A stretch of 64,000 bases of DNA from REEB95 sp963785735 (GTDB lineage: Bacteria > Pseudomonadota > Alphaproteobacteria > ATCC43930 > CGMCC-115725), in NCBI GenBank assembly GCA_963785735.1, contig CAWAWJ010000001.1, positions 992,001 to 1,056,000 on the forward strand, in the 5' to 3' direction. Under the pieces are notes generated by a model that saw only the letters and a program-made list of their open reading frames with translations, did no database searches and was not told the origin of the DNA. A program made the position numbers and the translations under genes. Positions 42,360 to 51,975 of the stretch are shown in pieces (within the stretch, counting starts at the first letter, position 1; the number at the start of each line of letters is the position of its first letter).

Positions 42360-44273
42360 TTAGCCCTCCGCATGGAAATGGTCATAAATCTTTTTTGCGA
42401 CGATTTTGCTGATGCCCTGGACGCGCTCGAGATCGGGCAGGCCGGCCGCCGCCACCGCGCGGGCCGAGCCGAAATGGTGGAGCAGCGCCTTCTTGCGCAA
42501 GGCCCCGATGCCGGCGATCTCGTCCAAGGGCGAGGCCCCGATGGCCTTGACGCGCTTAGCGCGGTGGGCGCCGATGACGAAACGGTGGGCCTCGTCCCGG
42601 AGCCGTTGGAGGAAATAGAGCACCGGGTCCTTGGCTTCGAGCGACAGTGGCGGCTTGCCCTCCTGGAAAAACCGCTCGCGCCCGGCATTGCGGTCCGGGC
42701 CCTTGGCGACCGCGACCAAGGGCACGTCCCCGACGCCGAGATCGGCCAGCGCCTGGCGCGCGGCGTTCAACTGGCCCAGGCCGCCGTCGATCAGCACCAG
42801 ATCGGGGAAGCCCTCGCGCTCCGGGCTTTCCTTCAAGGCGCGGGCGAAGCGGCGGCCCAGCACCTCGCGCATCATGGCGTAATCGTCGCCTGGCGCGATC
42901 TTCTCCTTGATGGTGAATTTTCGGTAGGCGTTCTTCACGAACCCTTCCGGACCGGCGACGATCATCGCGCCCACGGCAAACGCGCCCTGGATGTGGCTGT
43001 TGTCATAGACCTCGATGCGCTGCGGCGCGCCGTCGAGGCCGAAGGCGCGGCCCACGCCTTCGAGGAGCTTCTGTTGCGCCGAGCTTTCGGCGAGCCTCCG
43101 GCCCAAGGCCTCGCGCGCATTCATCAACGCCGCCTCGACCAGCTTGCGCTTGCCGCCGCGTGTCGGCGCCAGGATTTCCACTTTGTGCCCGGCGCGCGAG
43201 GCGAGCGCCTCGGCCAGCAGATCCCGCTCAACGGGTGCGTGGCTCGCCAGGATCAAGGGTGGCGCCGGCTTGTTGTCGTAGAACTGGCCGAGGAAGGCGC
43301 CCATCACCTCCGCCGGTTCAAGATGCCTGGCGTGGCTCGGGAAATAGGCGCGGTTGCCCCAGTTCTGGCCGCCGCGGAAGAAGAACACCTGGACCGAGGA
43401 ATTGCCGCCAGCTTGATGCAAGGCGACCACGTCGGCATCGCCCAGCCCTTCGAGATTGACGTCCTGGCGGCCCTGGACCTGGGTCAGCGCGCGGATGCGG
43501 TCGCGGATGGCGGCCGCGCCCTCGTATTCGCGGCTGTCGGACAGTTCCTGCATCTGCTTGGCGAGGCGCTTTTGCACCTGCTGGCTGCTGCCGGAGAGGA
43601 ATTCCCGCGCCTCCGCGACCAGCTTGGCGTAACCCGCTTGGCCGATGCGGCCGGTGCAAGGCGCGCTGCAGCGCTTGATCTGGTAGAGCAGGCAGGGGCG
43701 GGTGCGGCTCGCGAACACGCCGTCGGTGCAGGAGCGCAAGAGGAATGCCCTTTGCAAGGCAATGAGCGTGCGGTTGACCGCGCCGGCCGAGGCGAAGGGC
43801 CCGAAATACTCGCCCTCCTTGCCCCGCGCCCCGCGATGCTTGGCCAGTTGAGGGAAATCATGCCCGCCGCTCAGCTGGATATAGGGAAACGACTTGTCGT
43901 CGCGCAGCAGCACGTTGAAGCGCGGCATCAGGCGCTTGATCAGATTGCATTCGAGCAGCAGCGCCTCGACCTCGGTATGGGTGACGATGATCTCGAGGCT
44001 GCTGGTTTCCGCCACCATGCGCTTCAGCCGGTGCGGCAGGCCGGCAAGGTGGGTGTAATTGGCGACGCGGTTCTTGAGATTGGCCGCCTTGCCGATGTAA
44101 AGCGCGTCGCCCTTGCGGTCGAGCATGCGGTAGACGCCCGGATGGGTGGGCATGGTCTTGAGCGCGGTACGGATGACCGCGACACCGCGCGTCAAACCGC
44201 CGCCGGCGGGCGCCGGATCATGGGAAAAGGACTCTTCCCCCTCGTTTACCGGGCTCTCTTTATCGTCGTTCAT
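42360..44273 (-). CDS. uvrC: Excinuclease ABC subunit UvrC
   Basis: 637-aa nuclease that cuts both sides of DNA damage. The GIY-YIG domain is HPGVYRMLDRKGDALYIGKA and on (about residues 39-58). A Cys cluster in RPCLLYQIKRCSAPC follows, the UVR motif is in the middle, and the RNase H-like C-terminal nuclease region has VLIDGGLGQLNAA. The end has helix-hairpin-helix repeats (IAGIGALRKKALLHHFGSA). It sits near uvrB, separated by an SDR gene. Its start overlaps a small upstream ORF by 4 bases. Confidence 0.96.
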   Translation of the reverse strand: MNDDKESPVNEGEESFSHDPAPAGGGLTRGVAVIRTALKTMPTHPGVYRMLDRKGDALYIGKAANLKNRVANYTHLAGLPHRLKRMVAETSSLEIIVTHTEVEALLLECNLIKRLMPRFNVLLRDDKSFPYIQLSGGHDFPQLAKHRGARGKEGEYFGPFASAGAVNRTLIALQRAFLLRSCTDGVFASRTRPCLLYQIKRCSAPCTGRIGQAGYAKLVAEAREFLSGSSQQVQKRLAKQMQELSDSREYEGAAAIRDRIRALTQVQGRQDVNLEGLGDADVVALHQAGGNSSVQVFFFRGGQNWGNRAYFPSHARHLEPAEVMGAFLGQFYDNKPAPPLILASHAPVERDLLAEALASRAGHKVEILAPTRGGKRKLVEAALMNAREALGRRLAESSAQQKLLEGVGRAFGLDGAPQRIEVYDNSHIQGAFAVGAMIVAGPEGFVKNAYRKFTIKEKIAPGDDYAMMREVLGRRFARALKESPEREGFPDLVLIDGGLGQLNAARQALADLGVGDVPLVAVAKGPDRNAGRERFFQEGKPPLSLEAKDPVLYFLQRLRDEAHRFVIGAHRAKRVKAIGASPLDEIAGIGALRKKALLHHFGSARAVAAAGLPDLERVQGISKIVAKKIYDHFHAEG

Positions 44274-44500
44274 CGCATGACTGGTCCGGATCGAGGCATC
44301 GTGCTGATGGTTTTCTGGGCAAGAACGAGTTTTGCCAATTCCGCGCGCATCTTGTCATACTCGTCTCTGGGCGATATCCACGGAAGCTGTGGATAAACTG
44401 GTATATAAGCCGCCTCGCGCGGGGCATCATCGAACCAAATCACGGCTTTCACCGCTTTGCCCAAAAACCCGGCTGGTACACGAGTGGTTTGATTCTCCAC
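44270..44500 (-). CDS. Small hypothetical protein coupled to uvrC
   Basis: 76-codon frame starting at GTG (44500) with AAAGAGC upstream and ending in an ATGA overlap with the uvrC ATG. The sequence has a balanced, protein-like composition (AVIWFDDAPREAAYIPVYPQ, DEYDKMRAELAKLVLAQK). I know no family. The overlap with uvrC supports translation, but the GTG start and short length keep this uncertain. Confidence 0.4.
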   Translation of the reverse strand: MENQTTRVPAGFLGKAVKAVIWFDDAPREAAYIPVYPQLPWISPRDEYDKMRAELAKLVLAQKTISTMPRSGPVMR

Positions 44501-44744
44501 GCTCTTTTGTCTGTGCAGTGTAAACCCAGCTTAACACTACGGAAACAAAGCGGTTTTTGCCGCCAAGGCGCCGCCTTCGACTCCCCCTGTTGACAACTCG
44601 GGCCACCCGGGCCGGAAGCGGCGATAAAACCCGGAAAATTTCCCCGCGCGTCAAGAACTTAGCCGGAAGGCTTTATCGACCCGAGATTCACGCGCGGCTT
44701 TTTCTACTCGCCCGCTACTGGCACGGGCCTTTTAATTTTGCCCG

Positions 44745-45521
44745 CTATTCGCTCGGTGGCGGCTCGCGGCTGGTCTGCGTCCAGCCCAGATGCTGCCCGC
44801 CGTCGAGCGCGATCATCTGCCCGGTCATGGCGGGGGCCGAGAGGATGAATTTCACCGCTGCCGCGATCTCCTCGGGTGAGGTGCCGCGCCCCAAGGGCAT
44901 GGCTTCGATCTGGCGGCGGAATTGTTCCGCGCTTTGGCGCGGGCTCGGCAGGGTTGGGCCGGGACCCACCGCGTTGACGCGGATGCGCGGCGCCAGCGCC
45001 AGCGCCAGGGTCCGGGTCAGGGTCCACAACCCCGCCTTGGCGAGGGTGTAGGAGGTGAAATGCGGGGTCAAATTCCACACCCGCTCGTCGAGGATGTTGA
45101 CTATTGCACCCTCGGCTTCGGCTGGAAGCGAGCGGGCGAAGCCCTGCATCAGCACGAAGGGCGCGCGCAGATTGGTCTCCATATGGAGGTCCCAGCTTTC
45201 GCGGGTCGCGGTCAGCGCCTCGTCGCGCTCGAACAGCGAGGCGTTGTTGACGAGGCAGCCCAAGGGCCCGACCGACTTCTCGGCGCGGGCGATCAAGGCC
45301 GCCACCTGGTCTTCGCGCGTCAGATCGGCTTCGAGCGCCGCCGCGCGCCGTCCCTTGGCCTTCAACGAGGCCACGACTTCATCGGCCTCCTTGCGCGAGG
45401 CGTGGAAATGCACCGCCACGTCCCAGCCCGCATCGCCCAGCATCAAGGATATGGCGCGTCCGATGCGCTTGGAGCCGCCGGTGACCAGCGCGCCCTTCGG
45501 CGTTTTGCTTGCGGCGGTCAT
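44745..45521 (-). CDS. SDR-family oxidoreductase, FolM/pteridine reductase-like
   Basis: 258-aa classical short-chain dehydrogenase. The NAD(P) motif TGGSKRIGRAI is near residue 15, with NNAS at about residue 90 and catalytic SYTLAK (Tyr and Lys). The Arg in the glycine loop suggests NADPH preference, like pteridine or dihydrofolate reductases of the FolM group. LDGGQHLGW near the end is common there. Its start overlaps the uvrB stop (ATGA), so it follows uvrB in one transcript. The substrate is inferred, not shown. Confidence 0.88.
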   Translation of the reverse strand: MTAASKTPKGALVTGGSKRIGRAISLMLGDAGWDVAVHFHASRKEADEVVASLKAKGRRAAALEADLTREDQVAALIARAEKSVGPLGCLVNNASLFERDEALTATRESWDLHMETNLRAPFVLMQGFARSLPAEAEGAIVNILDERVWNLTPHFTSYTLAKAGLWTLTRTLALALAPRIRVNAVGPGPTLPSPRQSAEQFRRQIEAMPLGRGTSPEEIAAAVKFILSAPAMTGQMIALDGGQHLGWTQTSREPPPSE

Positions 45522-47671
45522 ATCCGGCGCTCGCGGTCGCGCTTGCGGCGCGCGGCATTGGCCTTGGCCATCGCCTTGGCCGAGGTTCCGGCCCGCCCGC
45601 CTTGCGAGCGCCCGCGCGGCCGGGGCACGTTCAAGGGCGACAGGCCGAGATCGAGCTCTTCCAGCCGCTTGATCTCGTCGCGGAGCCGCGCCGCCTCCTC
45701 GAATTCGAGATTGGAGGCCGCTTCCTGCATGCGCTTTTCCATATCTTCCAGCACCGCCTTCAGATTATGGCCCTGGTAATGGGACGATTCCGTGCCGGTG
45801 CCGACCTGGACATGGTCGCGCTCATAAACGCTTTCGAGGATGTCGGAAATCGCGCGCTTGACGCTTTCGGGGGTGATGCCGTTGGCGGCGTTATAGGCCT
45901 GCTGTTTCTCGCGCCGGCGGTTGGTCTCCTCGATCGCGGCCTTCATGCTGTCGGTGACGCGGTCGGCATAGAGGATGGCGCGGCCTTCGACATGGCGCGC
46001 CGCGCGGCCGATGGTCTGGATGAGCGCGGTGCGCGAGCGCAGATAGCCTTCCTTGTCGGCGTCGAGGATCGCCACCAGCGCGCATTCCGGGATGTCGAGC
46101 CCTTCGCGCAGGAGGTTGATCCCCACCAGCACGTCGAACACGCCCAGGCGCAGATCGCGGATGATCTCGATGCGCTCCAGCGTCTCCACATCCGAATGCA
46201 TGTAACGCACGCGGATGCCGTTCTCGTGGAAATATTCGGTCAGCGCCTCGGCCATTTTTTTGGTGAGCGTCGTCACCAGCACGCGCTGGCCCTTCTTGGC
46301 GGTCTCGCGGCATTCGGCCATGAGGTCGTCGACCTGGGTCTCGACCGGCCTGATCACCGGCACGGGGTCGATCAATCCGGTCGGGCGCACCACTTGTTCG
46401 ACGAACACGCCCTGGGTGCGGCCCAATTCCCACGGGCCGGGCGTCGCCGAGACGCACACGGTCTGGCCGCGCATCGCGTCCCATTCCTCGAATTTCAAGG
46501 GCCGGTTGTCGAGGCAGGAGGGCAGGCGGAAACCATATTCCGACAGGGTCGATTTCCGCGCGAAGTCGCCTTTGTACATGCCGCCCAACTGCGGCACGGT
46601 GACGTGGCTTTCATCGACGAAGACCAGGCAATCCTCGGGAATGTATTCGAACAGCGTCGGCGGCGGCTCGCCCGGGGCGCGGCCGGTCAAGTAGCGCGAA
46701 TAATTCTCGATCCCGGCGCAGCTCCCGGTCGCCGCCAGCATCTCGAGATCGAAGGTGGTGCGCTGCTCCAGCCGTTCGGCCTCGAGCAGCTTGCCCTGGC
46801 CGCGGAATTCCTCGAGCCGGATTTTCAAATCGGCCTTGATCTGGCCGATCGCCTGATAGAGCGTCGGCTTGGGCGTGACGTAATGGCTGTTGGGATAGAT
46901 CTTGATCGCTTCGAGCTGGGTCGTCTTCTCGCCGGTCAGGGGGTCGAATTCATGAATTGATTCGATCTCCTCGCCGAAGAGCGAGAGCCGCCAGGCGCGG
47001 TCCTCGTAATGGGCCGGGAAGATCTCGACTGTGTCGCCGCGCACGCGGAAGGAGCCGCGCTCGAAATTCATGTCGTTGCGCCGGTATTGCAGCTCGACCA
47101 GCTTGGCCAAGAGATCGCCGCGGTAGAAGCGCTCGCCCTTGGCGAGGGTGAAGGTCATCTCGGAATAGGTCTCGACCGAGCCGATGCCGTAGATGCAGGA
47201 AACCGAGGCGACGATCACCGTGTCGCGCCGCTCCAATATGGCGCGGGTGGCCGAATGGCGCATGCGGTCGATCTGTTCGTTGATGGAAGATTCTTTCTCG
47301 ATGAAGGTATCGGTGCGCGGCACATAGGCTTCGGGCTGGTAGTAGTCGTAATAGGAGACGAAATACTCGACCGCGTTCTCCGGAAAGAAGCTCTTCATCT
47401 CGCCGTAAAGCTGCGCCGCCAGCGTCTTGTTGGGGGCGAGGATGAGCGCCGGGCGCTGGGTCGCCGCGATCACATGCGCCATGGTGAAGGTCTTGCCCGA
47501 GCCGGTGACGCCGAGCAGCACCTGTTCGTTGGCACCCTGGGTGATGCCCTCGACCAGCGCCGAAATCGCCTGGGGCTGGTCGCCGGCGGGCTGGAAATCG
47601 GAATGGATGGCGAAGCGCCGGCCCTGGTCGGCCAGCGGCCTTGCTGCGGCGAGAATCGGAGCGGAGGACAT
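45518..47671 (-). CDS. uvrB: Excinuclease ABC subunit UvrB
   Basis: 717-aa DNA damage recognition helicase. Walker A is GVTGSGKTF, and the beta-hairpin region EYFVSYYDYYQPEAYVPRTD is present. Helicase motif II is VFVDESHVTVPQ, with later motifs GINLLREGLDIPE and QTIGRAARH. The C-terminal UVR motif is LEDMEKRMQEAASNLEFEEA, followed by a basic tail ending RKRDRERRI. The order uvrB-SDR-(ORF)-uvrC on minus groups two excision repair genes. Confidence 0.97.
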   Translation of the reverse strand: MSSAPILAAARPLADQGRRFAIHSDFQPAGDQPQAISALVEGITQGANEQVLLGVTGSGKTFTMAHVIAATQRPALILAPNKTLAAQLYGEMKSFFPENAVEYFVSYYDYYQPEAYVPRTDTFIEKESSINEQIDRMRHSATRAILERRDTVIVASVSCIYGIGSVETYSEMTFTLAKGERFYRGDLLAKLVELQYRRNDMNFERGSFRVRGDTVEIFPAHYEDRAWRLSLFGEEIESIHEFDPLTGEKTTQLEAIKIYPNSHYVTPKPTLYQAIGQIKADLKIRLEEFRGQGKLLEAERLEQRTTFDLEMLAATGSCAGIENYSRYLTGRAPGEPPPTLFEYIPEDCLVFVDESHVTVPQLGGMYKGDFARKSTLSEYGFRLPSCLDNRPLKFEEWDAMRGQTVCVSATPGPWELGRTQGVFVEQVVRPTGLIDPVPVIRPVETQVDDLMAECRETAKKGQRVLVTTLTKKMAEALTEYFHENGIRVRYMHSDVETLERIEIIRDLRLGVFDVLVGINLLREGLDIPECALVAILDADKEGYLRSRTALIQTIGRAARHVEGRAILYADRVTDSMKAAIEETNRRREKQQAYNAANGITPESVKRAISDILESVYERDHVQVGTGTESSHYQGHNLKAVLEDMEKRMQEAASNLEFEEAARLRDEIKRLEELDLGLSPLNVPRPRGRSQGGRAGTSAKAMAKANAARRKRDRERRI

Positions 47672-47704
47672 GGCCCTTAAGATAAGGGCTTGCCCCCGGT
47701 GTTG

Positions 47705-48274
47705 CTAGGCCGCCCGGATCAGGCTCGTCAGATTGGGCCAGCCGAGCCGGGCGAGCGCCTCATGGAGCGCCACCAGCCCCGCGAGCCAAGCGGCGTCGAG
47801 CAAGGCGAGATCGAGCACCAGACCGGGCGCGAAATTGGCGCTCTCGCCGGTGAAGAGGCTCGGGATCAGGAGCGCCAGCTCATAAACCGCGAAAGCGGCC
47901 GCGAAGGCGAGCAGCAGACGCTGCCAGCGTTGAATGTGATGGAGCCGCGCCACCACCAAACCCGCCGCGCCCGCCGCCAGCAACGCCGCCGCCAGGATCG
48001 CCACGCCCCACATCAGGGTCGCGGCGTCGTGCGGGTAATCGAGGAAGGCGTAACCCACCGCCTGGTTCGCCGCCCAGATCAGCGCCATGGTCCCGAGCGC
48101 CGCGCGCGGCCGCTGCGTCTCGGCGGCGAAGGCGGCAAAAGCGGCAAAGGGCGTGATGCAGGCAAAGGCAAGGCTGCCGCCCACCGCCGCAACCGCCAGC
48201 AGCACGGGCCAAAGCCGGTCGGCCCATTGCCGATGGGGGCTTTGGCGGGAAGTCGATTGTGCCGAAACGCTCAT
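47705..48274 (-). CDS. Uncharacterised membrane protein in a cobalamin-riboswitch operon
   Basis: 189-aa protein with about six hydrophobic helices (RLWPVLLAVAAVGGSLAFAC, TMALIWAANQAVGYAF, MWGVAILAAALLAAGAAGLV, LLLAFAAAFAVYELALLI and two more). I do not recognise a family. It follows the BtuB-like receptor by 49 bases, has GAGGG before its ATG, and is therefore probably in the cobalamin-controlled transcript. A role in cobalt or cobalamin uptake is inferred from position only. Confidence 0.6.
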   Translation of the reverse strand: MSVSAQSTSRQSPHRQWADRLWPVLLAVAAVGGSLAFACITPFAAFAAFAAETQRPRAALGTMALIWAANQAVGYAFLDYPHDAATLMWGVAILAAALLAAGAAGLVVARLHHIQRWQRLLLAFAAAFAVYELALLIPSLFTGESANFAPGLVLDLALLDAAWLAGLVALHEALARLGWPNLTSLIRAA

Positions 48275-48323
48275 GGAAACCCTCGCAATCTTGGCTGCAC
48301 AGTAGAGAAGAACCGGGCGCCGA

Positions 48324-50270
48324 TCAATTCGCGCCTGACACCCCGCCCCAGCTCACCCGTATCCCGCCGAACACGCTGAAACCCGGCTGAAGGAAGCCGA
48401 ACGGGTCCTGGTAGCGCCGATCGAGCAGATTGTTGATGCTGGCGAAGAAGGTGGCGTTGCCGTTGACGCGGTATTCGGCGGCGAGATTGACCACCGTGTA
48501 GGGCGCCGCCTGCTCCGTGAAGAGCGTCTGGCTGTCGCGCGCCGAATCGAGCCAGGTGCCGACATAAAGGATCTCGCCGGTCAGGGTGAGCGGCGTCCAG
48601 GGCGTCCAGCTCGCATCGAGGCTCGCCTTGTTCTTCGGGCGGCGCAGCAATTCCGAGCCGGTCAAGTCGTTGCGCGCGACGGTATAGGTGTAGTCGGCGC
48701 GCAGATTGACGGTGGGCAGCGGCTTCACCGCGACGAAGGCCTCGGCGCCATAGGTCGTCGCCTGGTTCACGTTGATGTTGGCGTAGGGGAAAACCGGCGC
48801 GAAGGAGATCAGGTCCTTGATGCTGTCGTGGAAATATGTGGCGCCGAAGCTCGCCCGCTTGCCGAACAAGGGCTGCTCGAAACCGGCGTCATAGCCGCGG
48901 CTGGTCTCGGGCTGGAGCGCCGGGTTGGCGGACGGCGCCACGTAAAGCTGGGTCAGGGTGGGCGCCTTGAAGCCGGTGCCATAGCTCGCCTTCAGCTGCG
49001 TGTCGGTCACCGGCGTGAAATAGGAAGACGCCAGCCGCCAGGTCGTGGTCTTGCCGAAGCTGCTATTGTCGTCCTCGCGCACCGAAGCGGTGCCGTAAAG
49101 CCGGGAGAGAATGACCGTGTGCAGCTCGGCGAAGCCCGCGCGGTTGCGCACCTCCGGGGTGATGCCGAGATTGGCGAGCCGGTCGGTCTGGTCCTCGAGC
49201 CCCAAGACGACGGTGCGTTCGTTGCCTAGATGCAAGGTGCCTTGCCAGTTGAACTTGGTGCGGCCGCCGGAAAATGTGGAAGGCACGTTGTTGGGATCGA
49301 TGTCGGTGTTGCTGCGGTTGAAATGGATATAGCTGACGCCGAACTTGTTTTCGACCGTATCGTCGAACGACAACAGCCTGGCTTCGCCGCGGGTGAAAAA
49401 ATCATGCACCCAGGTGGGCGACTGGCTCGCCTCCGGCACGCCGGTGAAGGGTGCCACCGAATAGGTGTCGGTGGTGTTGCGGGCGAGCGAATCGATGTAG
49501 CGCGCGACCAGGCTGACGCTCAGATTGTCGGTCAGATCGGCGCCCATTTTGCCCGACAGGGTCTTGTTGCTGGAGAAATCGTTGTTGTTGGCCTGGCCCG
49601 GCGGCACCAGATCGCCCGGCGTCACCGGCAGATCGGTGGTGCGCAGATGGACGACATTGAAATCGTAATTGGCGCGACCGAGGCTGCCGCTCACCCCCGC
49701 CGCCTGGTTGAAGGTCCCGAAGGAACCGCCCTCGGCCATGGCGTTCGCCAGCATCGGGCCGGAGCCCTGCTTGGTGGTGATGTTGATGACTCCGCCGATC
49801 GCGTCCGAGCCGTACAACCCGCTTTGCGGCCCGCGCAGCACCTCGATCTGCTGGATGTCCCAGGTCGGGATCTGGCTGAAATCGAACGAGCCGTCGGGCG
49901 TGCTCGGGTCGTTCACCGCGATGCCGTCGATCAGTACCTTGGTTTCGTTGGAATTGGCGCCGCGGATGAAGACCGAAGTTTGGCCGTCGCCGGTCTGCGC
50001 CAGGTTGAGCCCCGGAACGTCCCGGAGCGCGTCGGGCAATGTCCGTTCCTGCTTGCGGTCGATGTCGGAGGATGTGATGACGGTGATCGAGCTGCCGATC
50101 TGATCGACCGGCACTGGGAACAGGGTCGGGCTCACCACGATCGGCGTCATGGTGCCGAAGGCGGAACTATCCTGCGCCCAAGCGGGATCGGCGCCGAGCA
50201 GGAACAGGATCAAGACGGCGCAAAGCCGCCAAACGAAAATAGGATTCGGGGAGATCGGGTTCTGGAACAT
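48324..50270 (-). CDS. btuB: TonB-dependent receptor, BtuB-like (vitamin B12 uptake)
   Basis: Outer membrane beta-barrel of 648 aa. A signal peptide ends at PAWAQ. A TonB-box-like stretch, IVVSPTLFP, and a plug domain follow (IGSSITVITSSDIDRKQERT, VFIRGANSNETKVLIDGIAV, EVLRGPQSGLYGSDAIGGVINI). The barrel ends in YQDPFGFLQPGFSVFGGIRVSW-type strands; I quote only GFSVFGGIRVSW as the key end. It lies directly under a cobalamin riboswitch, so B12 or a corrinoid is the likely ligand. The ATG at 50270 is preferred; a GTG three codons upstream is possible. Confidence 0.92.
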   Translation of the reverse strand: MFQNPISPNPIFVWRLCAVLILFLLGADPAWAQDSSAFGTMTPIVVSPTLFPVPVDQIGSSITVITSSDIDRKQERTLPDALRDVPGLNLAQTGDGQTSVFIRGANSNETKVLIDGIAVNDPSTPDGSFDFSQIPTWDIQQIEVLRGPQSGLYGSDAIGGVINITTKQGSGPMLANAMAEGGSFGTFNQAAGVSGSLGRANYDFNVVHLRTTDLPVTPGDLVPPGQANNNDFSSNKTLSGKMGADLTDNLSVSLVARYIDSLARNTTDTYSVAPFTGVPEASQSPTWVHDFFTRGEARLLSFDDTVENKFGVSYIHFNRSNTDIDPNNVPSTFSGGRTKFNWQGTLHLGNERTVVLGLEDQTDRLANLGITPEVRNRAGFAELHTVILSRLYGTASVREDDNSSFGKTTTWRLASSYFTPVTDTQLKASYGTGFKAPTLTQLYVAPSANPALQPETSRGYDAGFEQPLFGKRASFGATYFHDSIKDLISFAPVFPYANINVNQATTYGAEAFVAVKPLPTVNLRADYTYTVARNDLTGSELLRRPKNKASLDASWTPWTPLTLTGEILYVGTWLDSARDSQTLFTEQAAPYTVVNLAAEYRVNGNATFFASINNLLDRRYQDPFGFLQPGFSVFGGIRVSWGGVSGAN

Positions 50271-50384
50271 GAGCTTCACTCGCGGTGCTGTGACACGTCA
50301 CCGCGAACTGAAGTCCGCCCGGATTTACGGCGCCCGGGACAATCTTCTCATCGGAACACCCCGCCCGACGCGCTCGCACGTGAC

Positions 50385-50580
50385 CACGGCCGGTGGCAGG
50401 TCTCCTGGCTCGCGGGTCGGTGCTTGGACCGGTCTTCCCAAGGGCTTTTGCCCTCAGTGACTTAATCTGGTCCGCGCTCGCCGCTTACAGTTGCGGGGGC
50501 AGCCGCGGCATTGCGCGAAGGGCCTAATGAAAGCCAAACGCGCGCACCGCATTCCCTTTTGATCCCCTCTCGGGAACCAC
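50385..50580 (-). promoter_or_regulatory. Cobalamin riboswitch
   Basis: Read on the minus strand, the region contains the hallmark pieces of the adenosylcobalamin aptamer in order. An opening GGTTCCCGAGAGGGG leads to GGGAATGCGGTG (P3/P4 start), then GCTGCCCCCGCAACTGTAAG (the core that pairs in J6/3). A GGTC-containing arm follows, with a final B12 box AGCCAGGAGACCTGCC (50410-50395). It sits about 115 bases before the BtuB-like start and would switch that gene and the membrane gene behind it off when cobalamin is plentiful. Confidence 0.94.
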
Positions 50581-50708
50581 CGTCCTTACCTTCGGCGATA
50601 GACGGGATTTGAGTCAAGCGCCGCGCTTTGGCCTGCCCGGCCTCGGCGCTGCTTGCGCCCCATATTGCGGTGCATTAAAAGAAACGCGCCCGAACAGGAA
50701 CGTGGACC

Positions 50709-51911
50709 ATGTCGCTCATCGCCGAACGTCTGAAACGGATCAAGCCGTCGCCGACCATCGCGGTGACCGACAAGGCACGCAAGCTCAAGGCGGAAGGGCG
50801 CGACATCATCTCTCTTGGCGCTGGCGAGCCCGATTTCGACACGCCCGCCAACATCAAGGAAGCGGCCAAGCGCGCCATCGACAAGGGCGACACCAAATAC
50901 ACCCAGGTCGACGGCACCGCCGCGCTGAAACAGGCGATCTGCGCCAAGTTCAAGCGCGAGAACGGACTCGACTACACCCAAGACCAGATCAGCGTCGGCG
51001 CCGGCGGCAAGCAGGTGCTGTTCAACGCGCTTTTGGCCACGGTCGGCCCGGGCGACGAGGTGATCGTGCCGGCTCCCTATTGGGTGTCCTACACCGACAT
51101 CGTCGAGCTGGCGGAAGGGAAGCCGGTGGCGGTGGTGGGGTCGGAAAATAACGGCTTCAAGATCAGGGCCGAGGAGCTCGAGGCGGCGATCACGCCCCGA
51201 ACCAAATGGTTCGTGCTCAACTCGCCCTGCAACCCGACGGGCGCCACATACAGCGCCAAGGAGCTGAAGGCCCTGACCGATGTTCTGGTGCGGCACCCGC
51301 ATGTCTGGGTGCTGACCGACGACATCTACGAGCATCTGTTCTACGGCGATTTCGAATTCGCCACGATCTGCGCGGTCGAGCCCAAGCTCTATCCCCGCAC
51401 GCTCACCTTGAACGGGGTCAGCAAGACCTATGCCATGACCGGCTGGCGCTTGGGCTATGGCGGCGGCCCGAAGGAATTGATCGGGGCGATGGCGGCGCTG
51501 CAATCGCAATCGACCACCAACCCGAGCTCGATCAGCCAGGCCGCGGCGGTCGAGGCCTTGAACGGCACGCAGGATTTCGTGCCCAAGAACCTCGCCACGT
51601 TCAAGGCGCGGCGCGACCTGGTGGTGGCGGGGTTGAACCGCTGCAAGGGCCTGCGCTGTCCCGTGCCCGATGGCGCGTTCTACGTCTATCCCTCTTGCGC
51701 CGGCGCCATCGGCAAGAAGACGCCGCAGGGCAAGGCGATAGCGACCGACGGCGACTTCGTCGATTACCTTCTCGAAGCCGAGGGCGTCGCCGTGGTGCCG
51801 GGCGCGGCCTTCGGGCTTTCGCCCTACTTCCGGCTCTCCTACGCCGCCTCGAACGCGGCGCTGGCGGAGGCGTTGAAGCGCATCGAGCGCGCCTGCGCCG
51901 CGCTGCAATAG
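50709..51911 (+). CDS. aatA: Aspartate/aromatic aminotransferase, class I
   Basis: 400-aa PLP enzyme of fold type I. AGEPDFDTPANIKEAAKRAI at the N-terminus, NSPCNPTGATY and the Schiff-base Lys in LNGVSKTYAMTGWRLGY are all clear. It is closest in pattern to rhizobial AatA-type aspartate aminotransferase. The ATG is preceded by AGGAACG, a modest ribosome binding site. Three plus-strand genes follow closely. Confidence 0.92.
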   Translation: MSLIAERLKRIKPSPTIAVTDKARKLKAEGRDIISLGAGEPDFDTPANIKEAAKRAIDKGDTKYTQVDGTAALKQAICAKFKRENGLDYTQDQISVGAGGKQVLFNALLATVGPGDEVIVPAPYWVSYTDIVELAEGKPVAVVGSENNGFKIRAEELEAAITPRTKWFVLNSPCNPTGATYSAKELKALTDVLVRHPHVWVLTDDIYEHLFYGDFEFATICAVEPKLYPRTLTLNGVSKTYAMTGWRLGYGGGPKELIGAMAALQSQSTTNPSSISQAAAVEALNGTQDFVPKNLATFKARRDLVVAGLNRCKGLRCPVPDGAFYVYPSCAGAIGKKTPQGKAIATDGDFVDYLLEAEGVAVVPGAAFGLSPYFRLSYAASNAALAEALKRIERACAALQ

Positions 51912-51975
51912 TCCCTCTCCGCAAGGCGCCGGTTTTCGATTAGACTGGCCGGCAAGGCGAGGGGAGATCGGGCCC

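Noticed and set aside
42318..44396. A 692-codon plus-strand open frame opposite uvrC
   Set aside because: Antisense shadow of uvrC, which is unmistakable on the other strand.
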